Shown: positions 15,688-25,080 of the stretch, in pieces
How the letters are laid out: the number at the start of each line of letters is the position of its first letter
Numbering within the stretch: position 1 is the stretch's first letter
Assembly (NCBI GenBank): GCA_021299735.1
Contig: JAJTEM010000001.1
Location: 304,624 to 368,623, forward strand
Reading direction: 5' to 3'
From: Burkholderiales bacterium
GTDB lineage: Bacteria; Pseudomonadota; Gammaproteobacteria; Burkholderiales; Burkholderiaceae_B
DNA length: 64,000 nucleotides
Translations under genes and position numbers: made by a program
The notes under the pieces: model-generated
What the model was told of the DNA's origin: nothing
Database searches by the model: none
What the model saw: only the letters and a program-made list of their open reading frames with translations

Positions 15688-18038
15688 CAGGGTGTATTTC
15701 CTGAAGTTCGGCCGCGAATGATGCGCCCGCCATTTGGGCCTACATCAGAATTGCTACTGCTTTCACCCGCACGTGGAATAACCAGAATACGGTTACTGGG
15801 AGTCAGGTTGATTGAATCGCTATTGCTTTGGGCTGGCGTCACTGCGTTGGGTTTCGCCATGTCAGCTGGTCGGCGGCTGGGCAGCACGGGTGCTTCCATG
15901 TTGGGCAGGCCAAAACGTTTCTCGGGCTGGTTTTCCTGTTGTAACTGGCGCATGTAGTCGTATCGGTTTGTTACTATGCTTTGGGCCTGGTCTTCGTTGC
16001 GCACTACCACGGGCCGCAAAAATACCATCAGGTTCGTTTTCTGGCGACGGCGGTTGTCATAGCGAAAGAACTGGCCCAATACGGGTACATCGCCCAAGCC
16101 TGGCACCTTTTCTTCGTTGCCGGTAACGCGGTCTTCAACCAAACCACCCAACACGATGATGTTGCCGGTTTCAACCAGCACATTGCTTTCGATTGAACGC
16201 TTGTTGGTAATAATGCCCGACACATTGGTGCTGTCCACCACTGAACTCACTTCCTGAAAAATACCCAGCTTCACAATGCCACCTTCAGACACCTGAGGTT
16301 TCACCCGCAAGGTAAGGCCAACGTCCTGCCGTTCAATCGTCTGGAAGGGGTTAACCGTGGCACCATTGCCCCCACTGTTGGTGAACTGCCCGGTAATGAA
16401 GGGTACGTTCTGGCCAATTACGATTTTGGCCTCTTCGTTGTCGAGAGTAAGAATGTTGGGTGTTGAAAGAATATTCGCGTTGGCCTTGCTTTCCAGCGCG
16501 CGGGCCAAAAAGCCCAGGTTGGAAATGGTGCCAACACCGGGAATGTTCACTTGCCCATCGATTACGCCAATGTTCAATCCCCTGCCCACAGAACCCAAAT
16601 TGGTGGCGGCCCCCAGAATGTTGCTGCCCGAACCTGGGGCATTGAAGTTGGTGCCGCCAATGACGCTGACCCCATCACTGCCAACACCTGACAAACCCTG
16701 AAACTGAATGCCAAACTCGGCGGCTTTGTCAGTTGATACTTCAACAATCAGCGATTCCACAAACACCTGTGCGCGGCGCACATCCAGCTTTTCGATAATG
16801 GAGCGCAGGTTGCGGTAAATGGGTTCGGGTGCGGTAATAATCAGCGAATTGGTGGATGGGTCGGCCTGTACTATGCCACCACTGTTTAATTCAATACTGC
16901 CTGAGGCACTACTGAGCTGACCGCTGGTGGTGCCACCCACGCCAAGGCTGCTGTTGGTGATGTTACCGGTGCTGCTGTTGCTGTTGCTGTTCGCTGTACC
17001 GCCCAAGCCACCGCTTGATATTGAACCCAAACCAGATGAACTGCTGTTGTCAGAAATCGGACTGCTGCTCAGCACTGCCTGCAGCGTTTTCGCCAGCTTG
17101 GCGGCCTCTGCGTTTTTCAGGTACACCACCCAAACATTGCCGGGTTGTTTGGTGGGTTGGTCCAGCTTGGCAATCAAGGCTCTGGCCAAGTTTAGGCGTG
17201 CTTTGCTGGGCGTGCGCAGCAAAAGGGAATTCGTACGGGGGTCTGCCATTACCGACAGGCGCTGGCCCGCGTCCACGGCAGCACCCGTGCCCCGGTTTCC
17301 TTCATCCAGCATGCGGCCCAGAATAGCCGCCAAATCCACCGCAAGGGCGTGTTCAAGGGGCACTACTTCCAGGTCGCCCGAGTAAGGGCCATCAATGCTC
17401 GCAATAATGCGGGCGATTCGTTGCAGGTTGTCTGCGTAATCAGTAATCACCAGGGTGTTGTTGTTGGGGTAGGCGGCAATTGTATTGTTGGGTGCAATCA
17501 AGGGGCGCAAAACAGGCACAAGTGCTGTGGCCGATTCATAGTTCAGCTGAAACACCTGGGTCACGATTGCGTTGCCACTTTGGTTCATGGCTTTTCGTGG
17601 GTCGACACTGTCGGCTTGTACCTTGGCATCGTTTTCCGGCAACACGCGTGCCACGCCACCACTTTCCACAATCGTAAAGCCTTGCAGGCGCAGGGCGGCA
17701 AGCAGGGCATTTTTTGCATCTTTGGCGCTCAAAGGTTCGGGAGACACCAGCGAAATGGTGCCGCGCACCCGGGGGTCCACTACAAAAGTTTGATTGGTAA
17801 ACGATCCAATAGCCCGCACTACCGCGTCAATTTCAGCATTCACAAAGTTCAATGCAAACCGGTCTTCCTGGCTGTTTTGTACGGGCATCGAGCCTTGGCG
17901 GTTCAGGTTCTGTGCATGGCTTGCAATTCCCAAACCCAAGCCCATTGAGGCAAGCGCAATGCTCAAAAGCGAGCGTTTCATGTGTCCCATGCGTGCAGTG
18001 TTCAAGCTCACTGTTCCTTTTATTTTTGCTTCTTTCAT
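15687..18038 (-). CDS. gspD: type II secretion outer-membrane secretin GspD
   Basis: About 783 residues. Order: signal peptide (from the MKRSLLS stretch, cleavage after SHA), N0 domain, N1-N3 repeat domains, then the secretin barrel with the VPxLGxxPxxG-type motif KVPGLGDVPVLG near the C terminus. It forms the channel through the outer membrane. The start at 18038 overlaps the gspN stop (TGATG); an internal ATG at 17981 would give a more compact signal peptide and is a fair alternative. A Ser/Gly/Asn-rich low-complexity insert lies in the N3 region (bases ~16880-17070). No pilotin gene is seen nearby. Confidence 0.95.
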   Translation of the reverse strand: MKEAKIKGTVSLNTARMGHMKRSLLSIALASMGLGLGIASHAQNLNRQGSMPVQNSQEDRFALNFVNAEIDAVVRAIGSFTNQTFVVDPRVRGTISLVSPEPLSAKDAKNALLAALRLQGFTIVESGGVARVLPENDAKVQADSVDPRKAMNQSGNAIVTQVFQLNYESATALVPVLRPLIAPNNTIAAYPNNNTLVITDYADNLQRIARIIASIDGPYSGDLEVVPLEHALAVDLAAILGRMLDEGNRGTGAAVDAGQRLSVMADPRTNSLLLRTPSKARLNLARALIAKLDQPTKQPGNVWVVYLKNAEAAKLAKTLQAVLSSSPISDNSSSSGLGSISSGGLGGTANSNSNSSTGNITNSSLGVGGTTSGQLSSASGSIELNSGGIVQADPSTNSLIITAPEPIYRNLRSIIEKLDVRRAQVFVESLIVEVSTDKAAEFGIQFQGLSGVGSDGVSVIGGTNFNAPGSGSNILGAATNLGSVGRGLNIGVIDGQVNIPGVGTISNLGFLARALESKANANILSTPNILTLDNEEAKIVIGQNVPFITGQFTNSGGNGATVNPFQTIERQDVGLTLRVKPQVSEGGIVKLGIFQEVSSVVDSTNVSGIITNKRSIESNVLVETGNIIVLGGLVEDRVTGNEEKVPGLGDVPVLGQFFRYDNRRRQKTNLMVFLRPVVVRNEDQAQSIVTNRYDYMRQLQQENQPEKRFGLPNMEAPVLPSRRPADMAKPNAVTPAQSNSDSINLTPSNRILVIPRAGESSSNSDVGPNGGRIIRGRTSGNTP

Positions 18039-18769
18039 CAAAATACACCCAGGCGATAGCGATCGCCTTCAAGTCGTCCCATTTGGCTGAGCAGGCCTGT
18101 CAACGCATCCTTGCTGCGTTCTTGCGCACTGGCATACCCATTGAATACAAATCGTTGTCCGTTTGTCCACTGACCATTTCCCTCAAGCATCAATGGGCCT
18201 TTGTTGGTCGCCAGTGTCATGTCTATTCTTTTATCAGGATTTCCTGTCACGGTCATGACATATTCACCCAAGGGGCGAATGCTGGCTAGCGCTGATTGTG
18301 CGTCCAGCCATGTCACTGTGGCATTTATGTCGCTGCCACTTTGCCATTCAAGCCAGCTTAACTGCAACAGCCCCTCGGGTCGGATGGTGTTAAACGGCGC
18401 GCCCGTTGCACCCAGCCAAGCCGCAGGCATTCGAAGCTCGCCGCCACTGAATGTAATACCTGCGCCATTGAAGCCCAGATGCAGAGGTTGTACAAAATTT
18501 GGGTGTCTTATTTCAATGGTCAGCCAGCCGGCACTGCTGCCCAGCTTCAATTGCCAGCTGATGGCCTGCGGAATGGCATACACCTTGGCGCCATCCGACA
18601 AACCCAGTTGCATTTGCCCAGCCCACACCGACCCGTTGCTGCTTAATACCCGAACCCTGCCTTTGCTTGCAGATTCAATGTTGCCAGACACGGCATATAC
18701 AGGGTAATTCCATACCAGTACTGCCAAGGCCACCACAGCAAAAAGCCACAACCCTTTCAAACGTTTCAT
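18038..18769 (-). CDS. gspN: type II secretion protein GspN
   Basis: A 243-residue bitopic inner-membrane protein: one N-terminal helix (~7-27), then a periplasmic beta-rich domain with the SVWAGQMQLGL phrase common to GspN. GspN is an accessory part of the system with no settled function. It sits between gspM and gspD, overlapping both (4 bases with gspM). Confidence 0.85.
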   Translation of the reverse strand: MKRLKGLWLFAVVALAVLVWNYPVYAVSGNIESASKGRVRVLSSNGSVWAGQMQLGLSDGAKVYAIPQAISWQLKLGSSAGWLTIEIRHPNFVQPLHLGFNGAGITFSGGELRMPAAWLGATGAPFNTIRPEGLLQLSWLEWQSGSDINATVTWLDAQSALASIRPLGEYVMTVTGNPDKRIDMTLATNKGPLMLEGNGQWTNGQRFVFNGYASAQERSKDALTGLLSQMGRLEGDRYRLGVF

Positions 18770-19293
18770 GGAGGCGTGCCTGTATTTCCTTGGCTGGAAG
18801 GCAACAGGGTGACATAACCTTTCAACACGCCAGCTTCCACTTTTTCAAGCTCGGCCAGGTTCAGGACCACGCTTGAAATCGCCTCGGCTCTGGCCAGCCA
18901 GGCCAAAAAACCGCTGGCTGGTACGTTGTTGAATTCGACCCGGATATCGCCTTCTTCGGTGCGCAGCAGGCTGGCTTGTTCGGCAATTCCCTGTTCGTCA
19001 AGCAACTGTTGCAGGCGTGCCTGCAAATCGCTTTCGGGCACTACCACGCGTGAACGCGCACCTCGAAGGGCGTCCAGGTCTTGCGCAGCGCGCATCACCT
19101 GGCCAGCTTTGTCTACCAGTGCGGCCTGGTTGGCTGGGCCTTGTTGTATGGTGAGCATGGCCGGTTCAATCAGTACAAACCAGGTAACAAGCACTGCGGC
19201 CAATGTGCCGCCGTAGGTCACCAGCTTTCTTTCCCTGCTGTTGAGTTGGTCGAGCCAGGCATTCGCCTGGTTCAGAAGATGATTGGCTTTCAT
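18766..19293 (-). CDS. gspM: type II secretion inner-membrane protein GspM
   Basis: A 175-residue protein with a short cytoplasmic N terminus, one membrane helix (~25-45) and a periplasmic ferredoxin-like domain; it partners GspL in the platform. The ATG at 19293 is chosen because it overlaps the gspL stop by 4 bases and gives the normal GspM N terminus (NSRERKLV before the helix); the longer frame back to 19353 lies inside gspL. Confidence 0.9.
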   Translation of the reverse strand: MKANHLLNQANAWLDQLNSRERKLVTYGGTLAAVLVTWFVLIEPAMLTIQQGPANQAALVDKAGQVMRAAQDLDALRGARSRVVVPESDLQARLQQLLDEQGIAEQASLLRTEEGDIRVEFNNVPASGFLAWLARAEAISSVVLNLAELEKVEAGVLKGYVTLLPSSQGNTGTPP

Positions 19294-20543
19294 CGTGCCC
19301 CCCCCTTCTTCACTTGCAGAACCGGCAAGTTGGATTGTGCGCCAATTAACCACTTGGCCTCCAGTCGCCGCGCTTTCAGTTTTTGAAGGGCATTACCCTG
19401 CTGATCTTCCGACACGCTGGCATTGAAGCGAACACTGAGAGTGTTCTCTGCCCAGGCAAAATCGACCATGCTGTTAAAAGGCGCTTGCTCCATGGCAAGG
19501 CCCACTTCATGAAGCAAGGCACTTGCGCCGTGCGAATTGCTGGTGTCCAACCCTGCGTTCAGGTTGCGTTTTTCTCGTTCAATTAACAACAGCGGGTCGG
19601 CCACCATGGGGGTATTCGGCAAGGCTTGCGAATAAGTTTCGGCAATTTGGGCTTCCACGGCGGCGTTGGCACTTTCAATTTTAAACGCCAGCGCATTCAG
19701 GCCTAGCACCGCTACAGTCAACAAGGCCAAGGTGGGGGCAAACAGTTTGCGAAGGCCCGCCTGATTAGCCATTGGGCGCATGCCCATTTTTCGGAGTTCA
19801 TCGGCGTTCAGCAGGCTCTTGTTCAACAGCTTTGGCAAGGGCTCGATGGGTATCCGGGCATTGGCCCGTATTTTGTTCTCTCCGGTTGCAGCACCAGCCA
19901 GGTTGTTTAGCCAAACATAGTCGTTGTTGTTCAATTCAATTAGTGGGGTACCCGGCTGTTGTAACCGGCGTTGCAGCATCACCTTCAACACCGCGGTCTG
20001 GCTCGCGGGTGTAAGCAGGGGTGTATCAATGCCATCCACCAAAATAAAGTCTTGCCCGCTTAGCCATGCAACCCCTTCGTTGCCCGTGCATTCCCTCAGG
20101 GTTTCGCAGCTTATGCCAGCAAGCTTCAAACCCTGTTGCGCACAAGTACTTACAATGTTGCGCGCGCGGGTTTTGCCAAGCACCGCAGCCAGTTTTGCGC
20201 CGCCTTGGTGCTTGGGCAGGTTGGGCCACAGGCTGACGTGGTTTTCTTCGGGCTCGTTCAGCAGGTAGGGTTCAACCAGAAATGGCAGTGCCTCTTGAAG
20301 CTTGTTGCCGGTCAGCTTTGGTGGTGTTACCGCGAACAAACCCACCTCTGTGGGGTTCACCAACACCAGGCAAGGCATGTCTTTGGGCAGTTTGTTCAGT
20401 GCTTCTTCACCACCATGCAATTTGTCGCCGCTTCTGGCCAGCACGTCGTAGCGCAGCCGAATCATGCGGCCTTCCTCTTCTGCGCGGGTTTGGTCCAGAA
20501 CTTTTGGCCACCAAATCACCAACAAGGGTTGGTTGTTATTCAA
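19290..20543 (-). CDS. gspL: type II secretion protein GspL
   Basis: A 417-residue protein with a large cytoplasmic actin-like domain (~1-250), a membrane helix (~265-290) and a periplasmic domain ending in the gspM overlap. It anchors GspE to the inner-membrane platform through GspM. The start immediately follows the gspK stop. Confidence 0.9.
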   Translation of the reverse strand: MNNNQPLLVIWWPKVLDQTRAEEEGRMIRLRYDVLARSGDKLHGGEEALNKLPKDMPCLVLVNPTEVGLFAVTPPKLTGNKLQEALPFLVEPYLLNEPEENHVSLWPNLPKHQGGAKLAAVLGKTRARNIVSTCAQQGLKLAGISCETLRECTGNEGVAWLSGQDFILVDGIDTPLLTPASQTAVLKVMLQRRLQQPGTPLIELNNNDYVWLNNLAGAATGENKIRANARIPIEPLPKLLNKSLLNADELRKMGMRPMANQAGLRKLFAPTLALLTVAVLGLNALAFKIESANAAVEAQIAETYSQALPNTPMVADPLLLIEREKRNLNAGLDTSNSHGASALLHEVGLAMEQAPFNSMVDFAWAENTLSVRFNASVSEDQQGNALQKLKARRLEAKWLIGAQSNLPVLQVKKGGAR

Positions 20544-21494
20544 TTATTGTCTCCACATCACATATACGCGCTGGTCTCGCCGCTCAAGCAATGCCCGGGT
20601 CCGAATCAACGCCTCCTCAACCTGTGCAGTGCCTTCTACCAAAAAGTAATTGCTGCTCACAGTTATTAAATCATTGTTTATGGTTATATTTGCATTCAGG
20701 GCTGCCCGAATATCTGCAACACTCCGGAAAGTGACCCGTTCACGTTGGGCAAGCAATCTCTGGGCATCGCTAAAAGCCATCTCTTCTACTACTGCATACA
20801 GTACTTCGGCGGATGCTGTATTGGCATTCACCGCACTAGCTACCGGCAGAATGGCCACGTAGGGGCGCAGTTGGTTCCAGGTTTCTTCAGTGATCCCATA
20901 CTTTCCGCGAAACTCCTCCCAACGCAAGGCCGGCTCAATGGTTGGCGTATTTGGGTCAATACCTTGTTCTTCGGGGTTGGCCAGTTTGGCCATGAACATG
21001 GTGCTCAAGGTTTGTACCAGTAAATTGCGCTGCTCAGCGGGCACGCTCAGCAGGTCGCTCAGTTTGATAAAGCCGGCAAGCCACAATTGCTGACGCGGGT
21101 TGTCGGCACCCAGGTTACGCAGGTTGAATCGTCCTTGGGCATCCTCAATACGCCCTGTCAGTACCACCTCACGCTCATCAATTTCGGTGGCGTTTTCTTC
21201 CTTGCGCATCAAACCCTCGTTGATGCGGCTTTCTGCCAATGGCACTGCCCATGGTTCGGTCAATGTGTCGGTGGTAGATACCCGCGCGTCCTCCCGCAAA
21301 ATAACCCGGGCCCAGTCCACACCGCTACGGCTAACCGAATCGGCCTGGTCGCGTGCGGCTGCAACTGATATGGTTTTTGCAGTTGCAAACAAATTCCAGA
21401 TCAAAGGGCTTACTGCCAAGGTACACAGCACTACAATAAACAGCGCCATCACTACTGCAGCGCCTGCTTCCTTGTGTGCTTGTGCTCGTAGCAT
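20544..21494 (-). CDS. gspK: type II secretion minor pseudopilin GspK
   Basis: A 316-residue minor pseudopilin, the large member that caps the pseudopilus tip. The N terminus has a short leader and a hydrophobic helix (GAAVVMALFIVVLCTL) in place of the usual FTLIE motif, as is normal for GspK. The helical insert and the two-part LNANTASAEVL helix-hairpin-helix-like region are visible. Starts one base within the gspJ stop. Confidence 0.92.
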   Translation of the reverse strand: MLRAQAHKEAGAAVVMALFIVVLCTLAVSPLIWNLFATAKTISVAAARDQADSVSRSGVDWARVILREDARVSTTDTLTEPWAVPLAESRINEGLMRKEENATEIDEREVVLTGRIEDAQGRFNLRNLGADNPRQQLWLAGFIKLSDLLSVPAEQRNLLVQTLSTMFMAKLANPEEQGIDPNTPTIEPALRWEEFRGKYGITEETWNQLRPYVAILPVASAVNANTASAEVLYAVVEEMAFSDAQRLLAQRERVTFRSVADIRAALNANITINNDLITVSSNYFLVEGTAQVEEALIRTRALLERRDQRVYVMWRQ

Positions 21495-22192
21495 TAGTAC
21501 ACCCCACCGGTTAAAAACACCCGAGTGACAGCCTGGTTGTTGGGTTGGGTCAAACTGATTTCAACTGCTCGCACCAAGCTTGTAATAGCTTGCTCCCCGG
21601 GTATTTCCGGGTTGCCGGTTGATCCGCCGCCTACGTCCTCCGGAGGGCGCTGTGCGGGTGTATTGTTGTTCAGTTGCAATGCGGGGCCTTGCAATTCAAG
21701 GTCAGTGCGTTCTTGCACCGTGTGGTTACCAAACACCACTGGGCTGCTCCAGCCACCGGGTTCTCGCAGCAGGCGTACTTGCATGCCACGGGTCGCAATT
21801 GGATCGCTAATCGAGGGTTGTTCGGGATTCAGCTCCCGTCGTGAAATTCTCAGCAAACTGGCGCCATCCAGTACCCATTCCACGCGCTCCCGGTAGGCGG
21901 GCTCACTGGTATTTCGCTGTGTAAACTGAATCAGTAGTCCATTGCCCGTAACTTCAATTAAATCGCTTTTGGGTGTGGGGTTGTCCAGTGTTAATTCCAG
22001 TGCTCCGAGGTCTTTCTCTAACTGTGAGAATACAGCTGATACAGTTTGAAGTTGTTCATCGACTGAAGTCACACGGTTTGCCGAGCGCAGCACTTCCTGC
22101 AAGCCTTGCCAGGACAAAATCGAAATCACCGACACAATACCCAAGGCAATCAAAACCTCAAGCAGTGTGAAACCTTTGGTGCGTCCGCTCAT
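21494..22192 (-). CDS. gspJ: type II secretion minor pseudopilin GspJ
   Basis: A 232-residue prepilin with a class III leader and cleavage site TKG|FTLLEVLIAL; Glu+5 is present. GspJ joins GspI and GspK at the tip of the pseudopilus. A Pro/Gly/Asn-rich loop lies around residues 175-205. The start overlaps gspI by 4 bases. Confidence 0.92.
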   Translation of the reverse strand: MSGRTKGFTLLEVLIALGIVSVISILSWQGLQEVLRSANRVTSVDEQLQTVSAVFSQLEKDLGALELTLDNPTPKSDLIEVTGNGLLIQFTQRNTSEPAYRERVEWVLDGASLLRISRRELNPEQPSISDPIATRGMQVRLLREPGGWSSPVVFGNHTVQERTDLELQGPALQLNNNTPAQRPPEDVGGGSTGNPEIPGEQAITSLVRAVEISLTQPNNQAVTRVFLTGGVY

Positions 22193-22563
22193 GGCGCGCT
22201 GCTCAAAAAAAGTACCAAGCGCGCCAGTTGGTTGCCTTGGTCGCCCTCAAACGCGTCGAGTACCTGAATCTCTACTCGTCTGAAATTCGGGTTTGGCGTG
22301 TTTGCAATTTCAACTCGGCACACAAACCGAAAATTGCCTTGTGGGCACGCATGTTGCGCTGTCTGCGCAGTCGGAAACACGCCAGCAACCCGAATAAAGT
22401 TTGCGGCACTTTTCGCGCTCCATTGCGCATATTGTCGCTTGATCATCTCATCCTGCTGAATGTTCAAATTACCAGCAGCCTTCAGGCAAGCGATCAGGGC
22501 CACCGCGATAATCGTCATCGCCACCAGGGCTTCGATCAGGGTAAAACCGCGCAGCTGCTTCAT
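22189..22563 (-). CDS. gspI: type II secretion minor pseudopilin GspI
   Basis: A 124-residue prepilin with cleavage site LRG|FTLIEALVAM, normal size for GspI, which nucleates the minor-pseudopilin complex. ATGA overlaps link it to gspH upstream and gspJ downstream. Confidence 0.92.
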   Translation of the reverse strand: MKQLRGFTLIEALVAMTIIAVALIACLKAAGNLNIQQDEMIKRQYAQWSAKSAANFIRVAGVFPTAQTAQHACPQGNFRFVCRVEIANTPNPNFRRVEIQVLDAFEGDQGNQLARLVLFLSSAP

Positions 22564-23069
22564 AGGGTTTGTGGTGTCCTGTTCAGCACGGTGTTGGGTT
22601 TGCCCACCTTGAATATGCCGCTGGCCTGGCTTTCAAGCACTACTTGTACCTGGTTGCGTTGAAGCACAATGGCCTGCCGTTTTAGGCCAACTTGACTTTC
22701 AATGATCAGGAATTTGTTTTCGAGTCCCTCATTCATCAAGGTGACCTTGAAGGGACCGTTGTCCCATTGACGCGGTCGCAGCAGGGGTTCTGTGGTCACC
22801 GGTATCCAGCGGCTGCCGGTGAACTCCTCAAAGGTATAGCCTTCGTTGCCCGCCATAAATCGAATGTCTTTGGATTTCAGCAGCGACTCCTGCTGGGCAA
22901 TGCGTAGCAGTTGCGACAGTTTTTTGGCATCTGATTCCAGATAATTTGAATCGCCAGGCGTACCGCGCACTACAATAAGGCCAGCGGCGATCGACAACAC
23001 GACGATCACCACCAGCAATTCAAGCAGGGTGAATCCCTGCTTAGAGGCTCCAGGAACCAATGTCGGCAT
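22560..23069 (-). CDS. gspH: type II secretion minor pseudopilin GspH
   Basis: A 169-residue prepilin with leader and cleavage site [13 protein letters not shown]. The start at 23069 gives a 28-base overlap with gspG and a 12-residue leader; no shorter in-frame ATG keeps the leader. GspH links the minor tip to the major GspG filament. Confidence 0.9.
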   Translation of the reverse strand: MPTLVPGASKQGFTLLELLVVIVVLSIAAGLIVVRGTPGDSNYLESDAKKLSQLLRIAQQESLLKSKDIRFMAGNEGYTFEEFTGSRWIPVTTEPLLRPRQWDNGPFKVTLMNEGLENKFLIIESQVGLKRQAIVLQRNQVQVVLESQASGIFKVGKPNTVLNRTPQTL

Positions 23070-23490
23070 TCATGCCCTCACCACCCGCTTTGCCATCTGC
23101 ACCAAAGCTCATCACATCCACTTCGCCATTGATGCCTGGGCTTAAAAACTGGTAGCTGTTACCCCATGGGTCTACTGGCAAGCGGGACAAATAACCCCCT
23201 TGCTTGTAGTTACGTGGCACGGGTTCAGTGGTTGGGGGGCTTACCAAGGCTTGCAAGCCTTGTTCCGTGGTCGGGTAGCGGCTGTTGTCCAGGCGGTACA
23301 GGTTCAAGGCCTGCATCACTGACGCAATGTCTTGTTTGGCAGCAACCACCCGCGCCTCATCCGGGCGGCCCATTATTTTTGGCACCACCAGCGTGGCGAG
23401 AATACCAAGAATGACAACCACCACCATGATTTCAATCAGTGTAAAACCTTTGTTTTGTTTTTTGCCCTGAAGCGAATTTAATTTTTTCAT
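23041..23490 (-). CDS. gspG: type II secretion major pseudopilin GspG
   Basis: A 149-residue major pseudopilin: leader, cleavage site [13 protein letters not shown], long N-terminal helix, and the C-terminal calcium-site region ([13 protein letters not shown] ... [12 protein letters not shown]). The ATG at 23490 is preferred over an upstream in-frame ATG at 23511. It is the first gene of the long minus-strand secretion operon; prepilin peptidase (gspO) is not in this window. Confidence 0.95.
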   Translation of the reverse strand: MKKLNSLQGKKQNKGFTLIEIMVVVVILGILATLVVPKIMGRPDEARVVAAKQDIASVMQALNLYRLDNSRYPTTEQGLQALVSPPTTEPVPRNYKQGGYLSRLPVDPWGNSYQFLSPGINGEVDVMSFGADGKAGGEGMNADIGSWSL

Positions 23491-23511
23491 AAACAACCGT
23501 AAAAAGAACAA

Positions 23512-23821
23512 AAATTATCCTTGCTGAAGGTTACACCCATTTTATGAAAATTTGACAGCAGCCCGCACCGCTGTTGCAAGTGGCGGCAGAATACCCCTTG
23601 TTTTTCAGTAATCGGTAAAACCCCTAGTTTTGTCACGTAAATAGGGTCTTTCTTGGGTGTAATAGCGTACGCATACTAGCAATGTGGGCAATTTAGATTG
23701 CCGACAACCCTTGAAGCATGGCTTAAAAGCCGGTCGCCCTTGCGGGTTGACCGGTTTTTTTTTGAATATGCTCCAGCTTGCAGGTTATGATGTTTGCCCA
23801 TGAGTCATTTCAAATAGCCCC
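23512..23821. other. divergent intergenic region between gspG and gspC
   Basis: A 310-base gene-free stretch that must carry the promoters for the gspG-to-kinase operon (minus) and gspC (plus). I could not find a convincing -35/-10 pair for either. It contains a strong intrinsic terminator on the plus strand at 23729-23763, listed separately, which is odd this close upstream of gspC. Confidence 0.6.
23729..23763 (+). terminator. rho-independent terminator upstream of gspC
   Basis: A stem CCGGTC...GACCGG with an inner GCCC/GGGT pairing and a TTGC loop, followed by nine T residues. It reads on the plus strand and ends about 58 bases before the gspC start, so it ends a transcript begun within the intergenic region: an attenuator leader or a small RNA. 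Confidence 0.75.
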
Positions 23822-24307
23822 ATGAAACTTGCATTGAGAAAACCCGTGGTTCAGTTCAGCTTCTCGCCATGGCTAGTACAGCTGTTGCGCGTTGCGTTGT
23901 GGTTGGGGGCTGTCGGCTTGGCTGTATGGGTACTAATCAAGTTGGTTGCACCCGCGCCAGTGGTTGCTCCAGCCATGCCTGCACAGGCCTCGGCGAATTA
24001 TCAAATTGATCAGTCCGCTGAAGCCAGGCTAATGGGTGTTGAAACTGCGGGTGGCCTAACTCCGCCCTCAGTCGCTTTGTTGGGCGTTTTTGCCAACAGT
24101 GAAGGCAAAGGTGCTGCGGTCATGTCAATAGAGGGGCAGCCCGCTCAATCAAAACGTGTAGGCGACGAGGTGGCCAACGGCTGGACCCTGGAGGAGGTGG
24201 GGGCAACTTTCGCAGTCATGCGTCGTAGCGGTCAACGTCACCAGATTAATTTGCCGGTTCTTCAGGCTGACCCCAATTTGTTGCGTCGCGTGCCAGCCAA
24301 CGGTTAA
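23822..24307 (+). CDS. gspC: type II secretion protein GspC-like (no PDZ domain)
   Basis: A 161-residue inner-membrane protein: cytoplasmic N terminus, one membrane helix (~22-42) and a periplasmic homology-region domain (~65-155) with the pattern LLGVFANSEGKGAAVMSIEG and a VGDEV..GWTLEEV phrase. GspC links the inner platform to the secretin. It is shorter than classical GspC (~270) and lacks the PDZ or coiled-coil extension. It is transcribed divergently from the rest of the secretion genes and overlaps the convergent DUF3108 gene by 4 bases. Confidence 0.85.
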   Translation: MKLALRKPVVQFSFSPWLVQLLRVALWLGAVGLAVWVLIKLVAPAPVVAPAMPAQASANYQIDQSAEARLMGVETAGGLTPPSVALLGVFANSEGKGAAVMSIEGQPAQSKRVGDEVANGWTLEEVGATFAVMRRSGQRHQINLPVLQADPNLLRRVPANG

Positions 24308-25080
24308 GTGCCCTCGCCAATCAGGGTTTGAGTCAAGGCTTTGCCCTCTGCATCCCGAATTTCAATTTTCGCAGGTTGCCAATTCAAATCCTTGGCATAC
24401 CAAATACGCACAATTTCATCGCCAGCCTCTTCGGGTTTGGTCTCAAATTGCAGGGTACTTACTCTGCGATCGCCTTTGCCAAGGTCGAGTGTGAGGTCTT
24501 CCATTTTCTTCAGTACAAACACCTCGTTACCCACGCGCCCGGTGCTCATAACGCGCATGGCCAAAGTGTCGCCTGCTTTCAAATTGGCGTTGCAGCGCAG
24601 GCGTGCGGAAATTTGGTAAATCATGCTGATTCGGTCTTGCAGCCCTTTTTCATAGGGTGCAGATTCCCCATTTCGCTTAAACACGATCTGCTGTGTTTCT
24701 GCATTCAACATGCTCTCGGCCACCGGTTTTTTACCCCGCTGTTCAGCATAGTAAAAGGGTGTCAAACCCAGTTGGGCATCAACAAGTCCTTCGCTTTTCT
24801 GGGTTAATTGGCCTGAATACAGCAAAGCCAAAAAACCTTTTGCTTGCGAGTTGGACTCAAGTTTGTACTGCGTACCGGCCACACGCATTTTGTGGGTGCT
24901 AATTGCCAACTCACCGGGAATTTGACTGTGCGACAGAGAAAAACGCAGGTCTGAATCAATCACCTGTTTGCCCATGCCTTTGCAAATCGCATCGGCCGCC
25001 CACGCACCGCCCGTGCTAATCAGGTAGAGCAGGGCAGCCGCAGCAGTAGTCCTAATCCATGTTTTTCTGGCGTTATTCAT
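24304..25080 (-). CDS. DUF3108 periplasmic protein
   Basis: About 258 residues from the ATG at 25080 (GGAAGG lies upstream; the start overlaps the preceding stop as ATGA). The N terminus is a signal peptide (TTAAAALLYLISTGGAWA). The mature part has the DUF3108 pattern: LKMxxxGTQYKLES-like strands, FxPxxYxExRRGK-like segment (LTPFYYAEQRGKKP) and the late VRIWYAKDLNWQPAKIEI segment. DUF3108 proteins are periplasmic and of unknown function. It is coupled to the M15-peptidase gene, hinting at a cell-wall context. Confidence 0.75.
   Translation of the reverse strand: MNNARKTWIRTTAAAALLYLISTGGAWAADAICKGMGKQVIDSDLRFSLSHSQIPGELAISTHKMRVAGTQYKLESNSQAKGFLALLYSGQLTQKSEGLVDAQLGLTPFYYAEQRGKKPVAESMLNAETQQIVFKRNGESAPYEKGLQDRISMIYQISARLRCNANLKAGDTLAMRVMSTGRVGNEVFVLKKMEDLTLDLGKGDRRVSTLQFETKPEEAGDEIVRIWYAKDLNWQPAKIEIRDAEGKALTQTLIGEGT

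Noticed and set aside
18766..19353. Longer gspM start inside gspL
   Set aside because: The 20 extra residues overlap gspL coding sequence; ATG 19293 has the usual 4-base overlap and family N terminus.
23041..23511. Longer gspG start at 23511
   Set aside because: The upstream in-frame ATG adds a hydrophobic FFLRLF stretch before a normal prepilin leader; the start at 23490 fits the family.
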